Origin: Nocardiopsis kunsanensis DSM 44524
Lineage (GTDB): Bacteria; Actinomycetota; Actinomycetes; Streptosporangiales; Streptosporangiaceae
Assembly: GCF_000340965.1 (NCBI RefSeq)
Contig: NZ_ANAY01000043.1
Location: 1 to 46,767 of the forward strand
DNA length: 46,767 nt
Direction of reading: 5' to 3'
The notes under the pieces are model-generated. The model did no database searches and was not told the origin of the DNA. It saw only the letters and a list, made by a program, of their open reading frames with translations. Numbering within the stretch: the stretch's first letter is position 1; each line of letters starts with the position of its first letter. Shown piece after piece: positions 15,726 through 24,423 of this stretch. A program made the position numbers and the translations under genes.

Positions 15726-17318
15726 TCACAGGCCGAAGACCCAGAGCACGGTCGTGTACATGGTGGCGAGCACCAGCAAGAGGGACACGAGGTTGAGCAG
15801 GACCCCTCCCTTGACCATCTGTCCGATACGGATGTGGCCGGTACCGAACACGATCGCGTTCGGCGGGGTGGCGACCGGCAGCATGAAGGCCAGGCTCGCG
15901 GCGAGCGCGGCCGGCACGACCAGGGTCAGGACCGGCAGGTTCAGGCCCAGGGCCACACCCGCCATGACCGGAACGAAGATCGATGCTGTGGCCGTGTTGC
16001 TGGTCAGTTCGGTCAGCAACAGGACGATGCCGGTGACGAGGAGGATACACACCCAGCCGGGGACCTCGCCCAACCCTTCGACCCGCTCACCGATCCACAG
16101 GCTCGGGCCGCTGGAGCCGAACTGGGCCGACAGGCTCAACCCGCCGCCGAAGAGCAGGAGTACGCCCCACGGCAGTTTGACGGCCTGTTCCCAGTCGATG
16201 GCGCGCACACCGCGGCGTCCGTCGACGGGGACGATGAACAGGACGACGGCCGCTGCGATGGCGATCCCGCCGTCGGTGAAGTTGCCCAACCACGGCAGTG
16301 CACCGCCGATGCCCTCGGTCTCAGCCAGGAGCGGGATGAAGATCCAGGCCGCGGCCGTGCAGACGAACACCGCCAGGACGGTCCATTCGCCGCGCGACAT
16401 GGGGCCGAGGTCGCGCAGTTCCTGACGGATGTGTGAGCGGGCCTCGCCGAGGTCCCGGGTCTCGGGCGGGTAGACGACCTTGGTCAGCAGGATCCAGCAC
16501 AGGACGAGGAAGACGGCCGCGAGTGGTGCGCCCACGATCATCCACTGTCCGAAACCGATGGTGATGTCGTGTTCCTGTGACAGGTAACCGGCCATGAAGG
16601 CGTTGGGCGGTGTCCCGATGAGGGTGGAGACCGAGCCGATCGACGAGGCGTAAGCGATGCCCAGCATGAGTGCGGTCGCGAAGTCGGCGTCGGTGCGGCC
16701 GTCCCTGAGCTGGGTGACCAGACCGATGACGGCCAGGCCGATCGGCAGCATCATCATGGCGGTCGCCGTGTTGGAGACCCACATGGTGATGAAAGCGGTG
16801 GCGAGCATGAAGCCGCCGATGATGCTGACCGGCCCGGTGCCCACGGCGGCGACGATGGAGAGCGCGACCCGTTTGTGCAGGTTCCATCGCTGCATCGCCA
16901 GTGCGATCACGAACCCGCCCATGAACAGGAAGATGATGTCGTTGGCGTAGGGCGCGGTGACGTCGTCGATGGAGGTGCCCTCCAGGACGATGGGGAAGAC
17001 CGCCAGGGGCAGGAGTGCGGTGGCCGGCAACGGCAGGGCCTCGGTCATCCACCACACGGCCATGACGACGGCGACCGCGGCGACGAGCGAGGCGTTGGCG
17101 GACAGATCACCGGTCGGCGCCATGGCCCCGTCGTCGCCCTCGACGGGCAACGGGATCTCGGGCATCGCCGCGAAGGCGGCCAGGCCGAGCACCGGGCCGA
17201 GCAGGAGACCGGCGGCCCGGCGCACGACGGTGCTGCGTTCGAGTTCGTTCTCGGCGGCCTCGGTGTGCGCCGGAGCGTCGTCGTTCTCAGACGTGGGGGA
17301 ATCTGGTGTCTGGCTCAC
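15726..17318 (-). CDS. DASS/SLC13-family sodium:anion symporter
   Basis: The 530-residue integral membrane protein has an inverted-repeat architecture. Both halves carry the family's SNTATA signature (WVSNTATAMMMLPIG and LTSNTATASIFVPV), and the paired substrate/Na+ motifs GTPPNAFMAG and ATPPNAIVFG are present. About a dozen hydrophobic helices follow an acidic, cytoplasmic N-terminus of about 35 residues. Family members import dicarboxylates, citrate, sulfate or phosphate with Na+; the substrate cannot be read from the sequence. It is a single-gene unit with a short inverted repeat just upstream of its start. Confidence 0.92.
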   Translation of the reverse strand: MSQTPDSPTSENDDAPAHTEAAENELERSTVVRRAAGLLLGPVLGLAAFAAMPEIPLPVEGDDGAMAPTGDLSANASLVAAVAVVMAVWWMTEALPLPATALLPLAVFPIVLEGTSIDDVTAPYANDIIFLFMGGFVIALAMQRWNLHKRVALSIVAAVGTGPVSIIGGFMLATAFITMWVSNTATAMMMLPIGLAVIGLVTQLRDGRTDADFATALMLGIAYASSIGSVSTLIGTPPNAFMAGYLSQEHDITIGFGQWMIVGAPLAAVFLVLCWILLTKVVYPPETRDLGEARSHIRQELRDLGPMSRGEWTVLAVFVCTAAAWIFIPLLAETEGIGGALPWLGNFTDGGIAIAAAVVLFIVPVDGRRGVRAIDWEQAVKLPWGVLLLFGGGLSLSAQFGSSGPSLWIGERVEGLGEVPGWVCILLVTGIVLLLTELTSNTATASIFVPVMAGVALGLNLPVLTLVVPAALAASLAFMLPVATPPNAIVFGTGHIRIGQMVKGGVLLNLVSLLLVLATMYTTVLWVFGL

Positions 17319-17334
17319 GTCTCACACCCTTCAA

Positions 17335-17350
17335 TGTGACATCCGTTACA
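17335..17350. promoter_or_regulatory. Inverted repeat upstream of the SLC13 gene, possible operator
   Basis: TGTGAC and GTTACA form a near-palindrome with a four-base spacer, 17 bp ahead of the symporter start and within an A+T-rich patch. The form resembles GntR/FadR-type operators. No cognate regulator lies nearby. Confidence 0.35.
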
Positions 17351-17523
17351 TAATTCACCCTCGCTTGCATACCGAAACCCCACGCCGGAGTCGGATCCGG
17401 GCCGCCCCGCGAAAAGTGCCGAACGTGACCGGTAGCATCCGGAGCGTTGCACCCGAGGCCCCCACACCGGGCACGTGCACCCCCTCGGACCCCCGAGGCA
17501 GCCCTTCCGCGCCCACAGTTATC

Positions 17524-17535
17524 AGGTGAACACCT
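17524..17535. promoter_or_regulatory. Short palindrome upstream of the SOD-like gene
   Basis: AGGTG and CACCT arms flank AA, about 47 bp before the chosen start. Flanking TTATC and GGTAA weakly extend the symmetry. It could be a metal-regulator site, given the metalloprotein downstream, but this is only a guess. Confidence 0.3.
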
Positions 17536-17582
17536 TGGGTAATATTGCGGACAACCGCCGAGAAGACACCGGGAGTCCCGCT

Positions 17583-18197
17583 ATGCGCACGATCCAGGTC
17601 GCCACCGGCCTCGCCCTGACCGCACTGCTCGCCGCCGGGTGCTCGGAGGAAGGACCCGACACCAGCGGTGCCGCCGGCGACGAGGAGTCGGTCGCCGAGC
17701 CCACGAGCTCCCCCAGCGTGACCGCAGCGACCTTCTTCCCGCCCGGCGAGGGCGCCGGCGCAGTCACCTACGACGAGACGGCCGTCCCCGAGGGCGCCAC
17801 CGCCGACGTACAGGTGAGCACCACGGAAGAGGAGAGCGAGGTCCGGTTCACCGCGACCGGGCTGGAAGCCGACCGCGACTTCGGCGCCCACGTACACACC
17901 CAGCCCTGCGGGGACGAACCCGACGACTCGGGCCCGCACTACCAGAACGAGGCCGACCCGGCCGCCGACGAGGACAATCCTTCGACCGATCCTGAGTACG
18001 CCAACCCCGACAACGAGGTGTGGCTGGACTTCACCACCGACGACAGCGGCAACGGCGACGCCACGGCGACCGTCCCGTGGCAGTTCCGCGAGGGTGAGGC
18101 GCAGTCCCTGGTGCTGCACGAGGAGCACACCGCCACCGAGGACGGCGAGGCGGGCCAGGCCGGCGACCGGTTGGGCTGTGTGACCGTGGAGTTCTGA
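17583..18197 (+). CDS. sodC: Cu/Zn superoxide dismutase-family lipoprotein
   Basis: The ATG at 17583 lies seven bases after GGGAG and starts a lipoprotein signal (ATGLALTALLAAGC) in a 204-residue protein. The SOD-like part keeps the histidine pattern: HVH in FGAHVHTQPCG, then HYQN, and a late His pair in LVLHEEHT. Cys residues in TQPCG and LGCVTV can form the conserved disulfide. It would act outside the membrane, removing superoxide. Such actinobacterial lipoproteins are divergent from classic SodC, so catalytic activity is likely but not proven. It is a single gene with a terminator after it. Confidence 0.85.
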   Translation: MRTIQVATGLALTALLAAGCSEEGPDTSGAAGDEESVAEPTSSPSVTAATFFPPGEGAGAVTYDETAVPEGATADVQVSTTEEESEVRFTATGLEADRDFGAHVHTQPCGDEPDDSGPHYQNEADPAADEDNPSTDPEYANPDNEVWLDFTTDDSGNGDATATVPWQFREGEAQSLVLHEEHTATEDGEAGQAGDRLGCVTVEF

Positions 18198-18234
18198 TCC
18201 ACTGGCTCGGAACGGGCCGAGACGCAACCACGGA

Positions 18235-18259
18235 TGCCCGGGACCGCGTGCCCCGGGCA
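18235..18259. terminator. Stem-loop between the convergent SOD-like and YidC-type genes
   Basis: TGCCCGGG and CCCGGGCA form a perfect 8-bp stem with a nine-base loop. It lies 38 bp after the SOD-like stop and 20 bp after the YidC stop on the other strand. There is no U-run, as is common in actinomycetes. Confidence 0.65.
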
Positions 18260-18278
18260 CCGTCGTGCCGGAAGGGGA

Positions 18279-19019
18279 TCACGCCCCCGGTCCGGACCGC
18301 TCCGGGAGCAACCGGCGCAGCACGAGCCGTTCTCCCAGCGCCCAGGCGGTGGAGACCAACAGGTAGAGCCCGGCAGCCAGGGGCACGAACGCGGCGATCG
18401 CCACGGGCACGTAGGACATGTAGGTGAGGATCCCCGGCATCGCGGGCCGCCCCTGGCCGTCCGCGGTGGCGTCGGTCAGCGTCGCCGGGAGCACGACGTA
18501 GCTGCGCTGGGCCCATGCCACCAGGGCGAGGAAGGCGATGAGCAGTGCGAAGACCGGTTCCACCGGCATCCCCTGGGCGAGCGGGAGCAGGGAGGACCCG
18601 AGTTCGACCCCGCCGAAGGTGTGGGACAGGAGGGGACCTGCGTCCTCGGAAGCGCCCGTGAAGACGCCGTACAGGGCCAGGACCACGGGCATCTGTACGA
18701 GCGCGGGCAGGCAGCCGGCGAAGGGTGAGGTTCCGGCCTCGGAATAGACCTTGCGCTGTTCGGCGACCATCTTCTGTGGGTCGTCGCGGTGTCGGGCCCC
18801 GATACGTGCCAGTTCGGGGCCGATGCGGGCCCGCACCTTCTCGGCACGTACCTGGGCGATGCCGACAGGGAGCAGCAGCAGGCGCACCCCCATGGTGAGG
18901 AGTACGACGGACAGGCCCGCCGCGGCGGCGGGAACGAGGGGGACGAGCAGTGCGGTGAGCGCGGCCAGGGCCGAGGAGACCAGGTCCATGGCGGCCGCGA
19001 TGGGAGCGAAGCTGTACAA
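18279..19019 (-). CDS. yidC: YidC/Oxa1-type membrane protein insertase (second-copy type)
   Basis: The TTG start at 19019 follows GAAGGG by eight bases and gives LYSFAPIAAAMDLVSSALAA, the typical beginning of short actinobacterial YidC proteins. The frame is open further upstream but without plausible signals. The 246-residue protein has about five membrane helices, a cytoplasmic basic loop (QVRAEKVRARIGPELARIGA, RHRDDPQKMVAEQRKVY) and the Oxa1 motif SPFAGCLPALVQMPVVLAL. It should insert membrane proteins. The main yidC normally sits by rnpA/rpmH, and those genes are absent here, so this is probably a paralogue. Confidence 0.88.
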   Translation of the reverse strand: MYSFAPIAAAMDLVSSALAALTALLVPLVPAAAAGLSVVLLTMGVRLLLLPVGIAQVRAEKVRARIGPELARIGARHRDDPQKMVAEQRKVYSEAGTSPFAGCLPALVQMPVVLALYGVFTGASEDAGPLLSHTFGGVELGSSLLPLAQGMPVEPVFALLIAFLALVAWAQRSYVVLPATLTDATADGQGRPAMPGILTYMSYVPVAIAAFVPLAAGLYLLVSTAWALGERLVLRRLLPERSGPGA

Positions 19020-19240
19020 GGGTGATGCCCTTCGTCCGGAACGGATGCGGTGCGCGATGTTCGGACCGCTCGCTCCCGTTCCTCGGGACGCGGGTTCCTC
19101 CTGGCCTGTGGCCGAGAACGCACTCTCCCGGGCCAGGTGCGTCCGAGCAGGCGTCCCCGAAGGAAGAGCCCGTCGGAGACCACCGCACGGGTCACCCGGT
19201 GAGCAACTGCCCATGAGGGTTCGGCAGGGCCGTACAGAGG

Positions 19241-19540
19241 TCAGCGAGCGGTCGCGGGGACCGCTCCTGGTGCTCTGGGACGTGGTTTGCCCGCGGCCGC
19301 GGGGTTGCACAACGTGACGACCTGCAGGCGTTCGGACCTGCGGAGCATCGCACGCACGGCGTCCGCGGCGGCCTCACCGGTGGTCCAGGGCACCAGGCCC
19401 CGCACCAGGTACAGGGCGAGGTAGGAGGCGGCGGCGACAGCCACCAGGGCGAGGCTTCCGGGGGCCAGTGCGGCGACCATGTCGAAGGGCAGGGCCCCCA
19501 GGGCCAGGAACTCCATGGCGAGGAGCAGGGTGTAGTACAC
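19241..19540 (-). CDS. DUF6412-like small membrane protein
   Basis: The GTG start at 19540 follows GGAGGAGG by a few bases. The 99-residue product has two closely spaced membrane helices (YYTLLLAMEFLALGALPFDM and SLALVAVAAASYLALYLVRG), then a basic cytoplasmic tail ending NPAAAGKPRPRAPG, which matches my recollection of DUF6412 proteins encoded beside YidC paralogues. It lies 220 bp upstream of the YidC-type gene on the same strand, so the two may work together. The function is unknown. Confidence 0.75.
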   Translation of the reverse strand: MYYTLLLAMEFLALGALPFDMVAALAPGSLALVAVAAASYLALYLVRGLVPWTTGEAAADAVRAMLRRSERLQVVTLCNPAAAGKPRPRAPGAVPATAR

Positions 19541-19773
19541 GTGCCCCTCCTCCCGGGTGCTGCGGCCTTCGACGGGGCCGTGACGGCTTTCGGGGCAGAT
19601 TTTAGGGGAGACGGGACGCGTTTCCAATGGCACGCTCCCGGAGAAATTGGGCGACACTCCGCCTGAGCTGCGCCTGTTCGCGGTACCCCTGTAGCTAAAT
19701 GACACGGAGTAACCAACTCCGTGCGCGGCTGGGACCTCCGTGCCTGGACGGCCCGGCAGAAAAGGGGAACCCT

Positions 19774-20088
19774 GTGCCGATTCGCCCTGCGAACCTCGCC
19801 ACCATGTCCGCCACCATCGCCGGCGCGATCTCGGGGATGTCGGACAAGGACGACAAGGACACGGTCCGCGTCGTCTTCGAATCAGGATACGAGCAGATCG
19901 TCGAGAACGGCGGCTGCCGCCCCCTCGAGACCGGTCAGGGCGGGGTCGTCACGATCGACGGCGACAGCAGTGTGCGGTTCGCCCTGTTCGCGGGGACGAG
20001 CTGCCAGACCAGCCGGGCCCTCGCCTCCGGACACGGCTCGGTGAGCTTCGGCGACCCGGTTCTGGCCGGCGCGGTCGTCATCGGCTGA
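19774..20088 (+). CDS. Small hypothetical protein
   Basis: GTG 19774 follows AAGGGGA by a suitable gap and opens a 104-residue frame. The product has an N-terminal Ala/Ser-rich helix (LATMSATIAGAISGM), then a compact polar region (DKDTVRVVFESGYEQIVENG) with two Cys and a Gly/Ala-rich end. There is no signal peptide and no recognised domain. Codon bias supports coding. It is flanked by a convergent gene with a stem-loop between. Confidence 0.6.
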   Translation: MPIRPANLATMSATIAGAISGMSDKDDKDTVRVVFESGYEQIVENGGCRPLETGQGGVVTIDGDSSVRFALFAGTSCQTSRALASGHGSVSFGDPVLAGAVVIG

Positions 20089-20115
20089 GCACGGCGGCGG
20101 GTGCGGGACGCTCGT

Positions 20116-20140
20116 GGGTCGGGTCCGCTCGGGCCGACCC
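20116..20140. terminator. Stem-loop between a small hypothetical gene and the D-aminoacylase gene
   Basis: GGGTCGG and CCGACCC form a perfect 7-bp stem with an 11-base loop, 28 bp after the upstream stop. It can serve both convergent genes. Confidence 0.55.
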
Positions 20141-20181
20141 TCTCGCCGCACCGAGCAGGCGACGACGGTGGTCGCGACCGG

Positions 20182-21783
20182 TCACGGCCCGTTCCTGCGG
20201 ACGGAACGCCCCGGGAGCCGGTCGGTACGTCGACCGTTGCGCACGGTGAACTCGCCGCTGAGCAGGACGTGTTCGATCCCCACCGGTGTGCGGCACGGGT
20301 CTTCGAAGGTGGCGCGTGCGGCGACCGTGTCCGGATCGAACACGACGAGATCGGCGACGGAACCGACCTGGACGACGCCCCGGTCGTCCAGACCGAGCCG
20401 TGCAGCGGGACGCGAGGTCAGGTGGCGTACGCACTCCTCCAGGGTGAGGACACCGAGTTCGCGCACGTAGTGGCCGAGATAGCGGGGGAAGGTCCCCCAA
20501 CCGCGCGGGTGGGGGCGACCGCCCACGAGGATGCCGTCGCTGCCCCCGGTGTGTGCGCCGTGCCGCATGATCGTGCGGATGTTCTCCTCGTTACCGACCT
20601 CGAGCAGGCATCCGCTGCGCAGGCGGTCGGCCACGAGTAGGTCGGCGTAGAGCTCTGCGGGGCGGCGGCCGTGTTCGCGGGCCAGGTCGGCGATCGAGGA
20701 TCCCACGGCCCAGGAGAGGTGGGGCGCGGTGACCCCGGTGACCACGATGCTCTCCCAGTCCAGGGGGATGCCGTGGTTGCCGTCGGTGCCCTCGTCCTCG
20801 ATCTCGTGCAGGATGCGGGCACGGATGGCGGGATCACGCAGACGTTTCAGGATCAGTTCGGTGCCTCCGGCCTGTGCCCAGCTCGGCATCGGTGCAGCCA
20901 GGCAGGTGGCGCTGGGGCCGTAGGGGTAGCTGTCGAGGGTGACGTCGAGGCCGTACCGAACGGTGGCCTCGTCGATGGCGTCCAGGACTTCGGGGGCCCG
21001 CCCCTGGTTCCGGGGGAAGTTCACGTGGCAGTGGGCCAGGTGCAGGGACACCTGGGCGTTGCGGGCCACGTCCAGGCACTCCTGGTAAGCCTCCACGATC
21101 CGCGAGCCGTAGTTGCGGTGGTGCGGGCAGTAGTACCCGCCGACCTCACGCACGGGGGCCAGGAGCGCGACGATCTCGTCGTCGGTGGCGTACATGCCCG
21201 GTGTGTAGGTCAGACCGCTGGAGAGGCCCTGCGCGCCCTCGGACATGCCTCGGGCGACCATGTCGCGCATGCGGTCGAGTTCGGCACGGGTGGGAGGGCG
21301 GTCGGCGCTGCCGACCACGGCCGTGCGGACGTTGCCGTGCGGGACGAGGACGGCGGCGTTGACGGGGGCTCCCTCGTCGACCCGGTCGAGGTAGGCACCG
21401 ATGCCGCGCCAGTCGCGTTCCAGGTCGGGTGTGCCGTTCCACCCAGCGAGGCATTCGAAGAGTTCGTCCGCGGTGGTGTCGGTGACGGGGGCGTACCCGA
21501 GTCCGTCCTGGCCGAGCACCTCCAGGGTGATCCCTTGCGCGACCTTGGCGCTGTGGTCGGGGTCGGCCAGGATCGCGAGGTCGGAATGGGCGTGCATGTC
21601 GATGAAACCGGGGGCGACGACGAGCCCGTCGATGTCGACGACGGTTCCGGTGGTGGTGTCGGTCCGGCCTGGTGCGGCGACGTGGGTGATCCGCCCGTTG
21701 CGCAGGACGAGGTCGGCGCGGCGGGCGGATGCGCCCGTACCGTCGACGACGAGCCCGCCGGTGAGCACGGTCTCGGACTGCAC
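20182..21783 (-). CDS. D-aminoacylase / N-acyl-D-amino-acid deacylase family hydrolase
   Basis: GTG 21783 lies four bases after GGAGGA and gives 533 residues. The amidohydrolase fold is clear: an N-terminal beta-sandwich strand (LTGGLVVDGTGASARRADLV), the HxH metal motif in PGFIDMHAHSDLA, then a later His in LAHCHVNFPRN, and a C-terminal HLTSRPAARLGLDDRGVVQV closing block. At the position where classic D-aminoacylases have GNCG with a metal-bridging Cys, this protein has GQDG. The same variant is, as I recall, common in the actinobacterial subgroup. It should cleave N-acyl groups from D-amino acids or related amides. It is divergent from ridA with a shared control region. Confidence 0.87.
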   Translation of the reverse strand: MQSETVLTGGLVVDGTGASARRADLVLRNGRITHVAAPGRTDTTTGTVVDIDGLVVAPGFIDMHAHSDLAILADPDHSAKVAQGITLEVLGQDGLGYAPVTDTTADELFECLAGWNGTPDLERDWRGIGAYLDRVDEGAPVNAAVLVPHGNVRTAVVGSADRPPTRAELDRMRDMVARGMSEGAQGLSSGLTYTPGMYATDDEIVALLAPVREVGGYYCPHHRNYGSRIVEAYQECLDVARNAQVSLHLAHCHVNFPRNQGRAPEVLDAIDEATVRYGLDVTLDSYPYGPSATCLAAPMPSWAQAGGTELILKRLRDPAIRARILHEIEDEGTDGNHGIPLDWESIVVTGVTAPHLSWAVGSSIADLAREHGRRPAELYADLLVADRLRSGCLLEVGNEENIRTIMRHGAHTGGSDGILVGGRPHPRGWGTFPRYLGHYVRELGVLTLEECVRHLTSRPAARLGLDDRGVVQVGSVADLVVFDPDTVAARATFEDPCRTPVGIEHVLLSGEFTVRNGRRTDRLPGRSVRRNGP

Positions 21784-21845
21784 TGTTCCTCCGTTCGGGC
21801 ACCGACACGCGGAGAGGTCGGTGTGGCCCAAGGTACGTGTGGAGC

Positions 21846-21865
21846 ACAAAAATTGATAACTTTGT
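21846..21865. promoter_or_regulatory. Imperfect 20-bp palindrome between the D-aminoacylase gene and ridA
   Basis: ACAAA and TTTGT arms flank an A+T-rich centre in otherwise GC-rich DNA, 63 bp from one start and 59 bp from the other. It could be an operator or the shared core of divergent promoters. Confidence 0.4.
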
Positions 21866-21923
21866 TTCCAGTAATGGTGCCCGGGCGAGCCGGTGCCGAC
21901 CCCTCCGGAGAAGGAGTTTTCCC

Positions 21924-22304
21924 ATGGCAGAGAAAGCGGTCCGTACCGACCGGGCCCCCGCCCCCGCGGGCGCCTACAGCCAGGGTGTCGTGGCCGGCGG
22001 TTTTCTGTTCACGTCCGGTCTCGGGCCCCAGGACCCCGTGGACGGGATCGTCGCTCCCAGCGTCGGAGAGCAGACCGCACAGGTCCTGGCCAATATCTCC
22101 GCCGTCCTGGCCGAACACGGCCTGACCCTCGACGACGTCGTCAGGGCGACCGTGCACCTGGAGAGCCTCAAGGCGGACTTCGCGGAGTTCGATGCCGTCT
22201 ACGAGGAGCATTTCAGTGCCCCCTACCCGGTGCGCACCACGGTGGGCTCCGACCTGGCCGACATCCTCGTGGAGATCGACGTCGTCGCCAAGCTCCGCGC
22301 CTGA
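21924..22304 (+). CDS. ridA: RidA-family enamine/imine deaminase
   Basis: The 126-residue protein (ATG 21924 after GGAGAAGGAG) has the complete YjgF/YER057c/UK114 fold: APAPAGAYSQGVVAGGFLFT, SGLGPQDPVDG, QTAQVLANISAVLAEHGLTL and the C-terminal YPVRTTVGSDL with the Arg that binds the substrate carboxylate. RidA proteins hydrolyse reactive enamine and imine intermediates of amino-acid catabolism. Its divergence from a D-amino-acid-releasing hydrolase suggests a shared pathway, perhaps clearing products of D-amino-acid oxidation. Confidence 0.92.
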   Translation: MAEKAVRTDRAPAPAGAYSQGVVAGGFLFTSGLGPQDPVDGIVAPSVGEQTAQVLANISAVLAEHGLTLDDVVRATVHLESLKADFAEFDAVYEEHFSAPYPVRTTVGSDLADILVEIDVVAKLRA

Positions 22305-22323
22305 GCGTCGCGCCGAACGTTCC

Positions 22324-22360
22324 GAGGCCGTACCAGGGTTCTCTACCCCGGACCGGCCTC
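22324..22360. terminator. Stem-loop after ridA
   Basis: GAGGCCG and CGGCCTC form the outer stem, and GGGT/ACCC an inner one. It begins 20 bp after the ridA stop. Confidence 0.55.
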
Positions 22361-22496
22361 TCCCACGCGAATCAGTCTTTTCGGGGGAACTCATCTTCCC
22401 CAGAAAGCCTGAAAATATCCAGAACAAAGCATGCGGCCTGGATGTCCAACCTTGTGTTCCCCCGTAACAACGAGCACAGCAGAAGAGGCACGACGC

Positions 22497-22826
22497 ATGA
22501 TCATCTGGACCGGCTGGGGCATCCTCGTCCCCGTCTTCATGGCCCTCGGAGCCGGTGGAGGCGGACTGCTCACCGAGGAACTCTTCGGTGTCGGCACCGG
22601 AGGCAACGGCGCACTGGTCGGGGCTCTACTCGCCGCCGTCGCAATCTTCCTGCTCGGCCGTAAACTCAACAAACCCGAGCAGGGGTATCACCCCAGGACC
22701 GGGGAACCCGTCGTGTACCGCAATCGGCACACGTTCTTCTTCGTCCCCATGCAGTACTGGTCGGCCATCATCCCCGTGATCGGCCTGATCGTCACCGTCG
22801 TCACCATGATCAAGGGAACCGCGTGA
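22497..22826 (+). CDS. Small hypothetical membrane protein
   Basis: ATG 22497 follows AGAAGAGG. The 109-residue product has three hydrophobic stretches: residues 1-24 (WTGWGILVPVFMALGAGGG), about 38-53 (ALVGALLAAVAIFLLG) and about 87-105 (YWSAIIPVIGLIVTVVTMI). A short loop between the last two contains YHPRTGEPVVYRNRHTFFFV. This layout resembles small uncharacterised actinobacterial membrane proteins; I know no function. It is a monocistronic unit and converges on the TetR gene. Confidence 0.75.
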   Translation: MIIWTGWGILVPVFMALGAGGGGLLTEELFGVGTGGNGALVGALLAAVAIFLLGRKLNKPEQGYHPRTGEPVVYRNRHTFFFVPMQYWSAIIPVIGLIVTVVTMIKGTA

Positions 22827-22863
22827 CACCAGGTGCGTGAACCCGGGCAGCGGCGTGCACCGC

Positions 22864-23469
22864 TCAGGTCGCGTCGCTGTCCTCGAAGTCCTTCAAGCAC
22901 AGCTCCAGCAGGTCCTGGACCCTCCGGGTGATGGTCTCCCGCTCCATCTCGCACAATGCCCCCGCACCCTCGACCAGACGCACGCGGGCGATGCCCAGCA
23001 GCACCGAGGACATGAGCAGCGCGTGCGCCCGCCGTTCCGGCCCGCCCAGGTAGACCGCGAGCGGTTCGATCATCGCCGAGGTGATACGCCCCTGGTACAC
23101 CGAACGCAGGTCGGGGTCACCGGCCGAGTCGTCCAGGGCCCGTTGCAGCGCGGTGCCCTCGCCGTGCAGACGGCTGACGGTGTGCTCGGCCAGACGCCGG
23201 GTCAGTTGGTCGTGCGGACCTTCCTCGATGAGCCCCGGGTAGACGCCGTCCTCGCGCAGGAGTTCGGTGAGCAGCCCGCGTTTGGCCCCGAAGTAACGGT
23301 TGATGAGCGCGACGTTCACCCCTGCGTGCGCCGCGATCTTGCGTGAGGAGACCGAGCCGTACCCCTCGTTGGTGAAGAGCTCCTTGGCGCTGGCGAGGAT
23401 CCGTGCACGCGTCGCCTCGCGGCCCCGGGCGGGGCCGGTTCCGCCCCCGGTCTCGTCCGGATGATCCAT
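22864..23469 (-). CDS. TetR-family transcriptional regulator
   Basis: The chosen ATG at 23469 follows GAGGGG by five bases and gives 201 residues. The N-terminal helix-turn-helix is typical of TetR: TRARILASAKELFTNEGYGS, VSSRKIAAHAGVNVALINRY and FGAKRGLLTELL. The C-terminal ligand-binding helices are variable and include a region like TetR_C (IEPLAVYLGGPERRAHALLM). No adjacent divergent target gene is obvious; upstream on the same strand is the GNAT gene. It most likely represses its own promoter and an unlinked or nearby target. Confidence 0.9.
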   Translation of the reverse strand: MDHPDETGGGTGPARGREATRARILASAKELFTNEGYGSVSSRKIAAHAGVNVALINRYFGAKRGLLTELLREDGVYPGLIEEGPHDQLTRRLAEHTVSRLHGEGTALQRALDDSAGDPDLRSVYQGRITSAMIEPLAVYLGGPERRAHALLMSSVLLGIARVRLVEGAGALCEMERETITRRVQDLLELCLKDFEDSDAT

Positions 23470-23658
23470 CTGCACCCCTCGGTGGCCGCGATCTGGCTTC
23501 CAGGTCTCCAGGTTGACACCAACAGACGGTGACCGCATACCGGAACCCGTCGAGAGATACCCATACGACAGCCCGCCGCGACTCAGTTGTGCTCTCCGGG
23601 GGCCGCCCGGCACGAGGGTTTGTACAGCGGGTCCGACGGCCCGCACACGACCGGTCCC

Positions 23659-24120
23659 TCAGAGGTAGCGCCGGAACCCTTCGGTGGAGTTGTCGAAACC
23701 GAGGGCCTGGTAGAAGGCACGAGCACCACCCCCGGAATCGTGGGAGAGCAGCTCGGCCTTGTAGCACCCGGCCCGGGTGGCGCGGTCGACGGCGTCCTCC
23801 ATGAGGGCGCGGCCGATACCGACGCCGCGGGCCTCGGGGGCCACGACGAGGTTGTCGACGATCGCCCAGGGTTGTGCGTCGTGGGTGAGGTTGGCGACCA
23901 CGACGAGGTCGAGGGTACCGATGATCTGGCCGCGCTCCTCGGCCACCAGAACGGTGCGGTCGGGGTCGTTCTCCATCCGGGTCCAGGCACGCACGGCCGC
24001 GGACGACATGCGCACCTGTGCGCCCTGCGTATCAGTGGTGTCGCCGAGTTCCCGGAGGAGACGCAGGATCGCTCCGAGGTCGGACCGGATGGCCGCACGA
24101 ATCATCATGGCTGTCGGCAT
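23659..24120 (-). CDS. GNAT-family N-acetyltransferase
   Basis: The protein has about 153 residues, with the start uncertain between 24144, 24120 and 24105; no clear ribosome site is seen, so a leaderless transcript is possible. The GNAT core is present: MIRAAIRSDLGAILRLLREL, a central beta strand GTLDLVVVANLTH, the acetyl-CoA loop in VVAPEARGVGIGRALMEDAV (R/Q-x2-G-x-G/A) and the terminal AFYQALGFDNSTEGFRRYL. The substrate is unknown. The end resembles ribosomal-protein or small-amine acetyltransferases only generally. Confidence 0.85.
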   Translation of the reverse strand: MPTAMMIRAAIRSDLGAILRLLRELGDTTDTQGAQVRMSSAAVRAWTRMENDPDRTVLVAEERGQIIGTLDLVVVANLTHDAQPWAIVDNLVVAPEARGVGIGRALMEDAVDRATRAGCYKAELLSHDSGGGARAFYQALGFDNSTEGFRRYL

Positions 24121-24357
24121 CGTAGCCGACAGCTGCGACAACAAGGACGGGACCCCACATCACCCCACAAATCACCGCACGCGCAGCGTTTCCTGTGTCC
24201 CGGGAGCACGCGGAACCTCGAGAAGCCACGCCCGGCCGCGCCCGTGCACCCCACGAGCCCCGCGCGGAAGGCCGACCTCTCCCCCGGGCCGCTCGACCGG
24301 GCACACCCGTGCCGAGGACCTTTCCGAGAGGCTCACCGGAGAATGGGCCGATCACAC

Positions 24358-24391
24358 GCCGGGGTGGGGCCTCTTCGGACCCCACCCCGGC
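24358..24391 (-). terminator. Strong terminator after the DivIVA-like gene
   Basis: GCCGGGGTGGGG and CCCCACCCCGGC form a perfect 12-bp stem, 33 bp beyond the stop on the minus strand. Confidence 0.75.
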
Positions 24392-24423
24392 ATCGGCCTC
24401 ACGTCCCTGTGGGAAACCGACGG

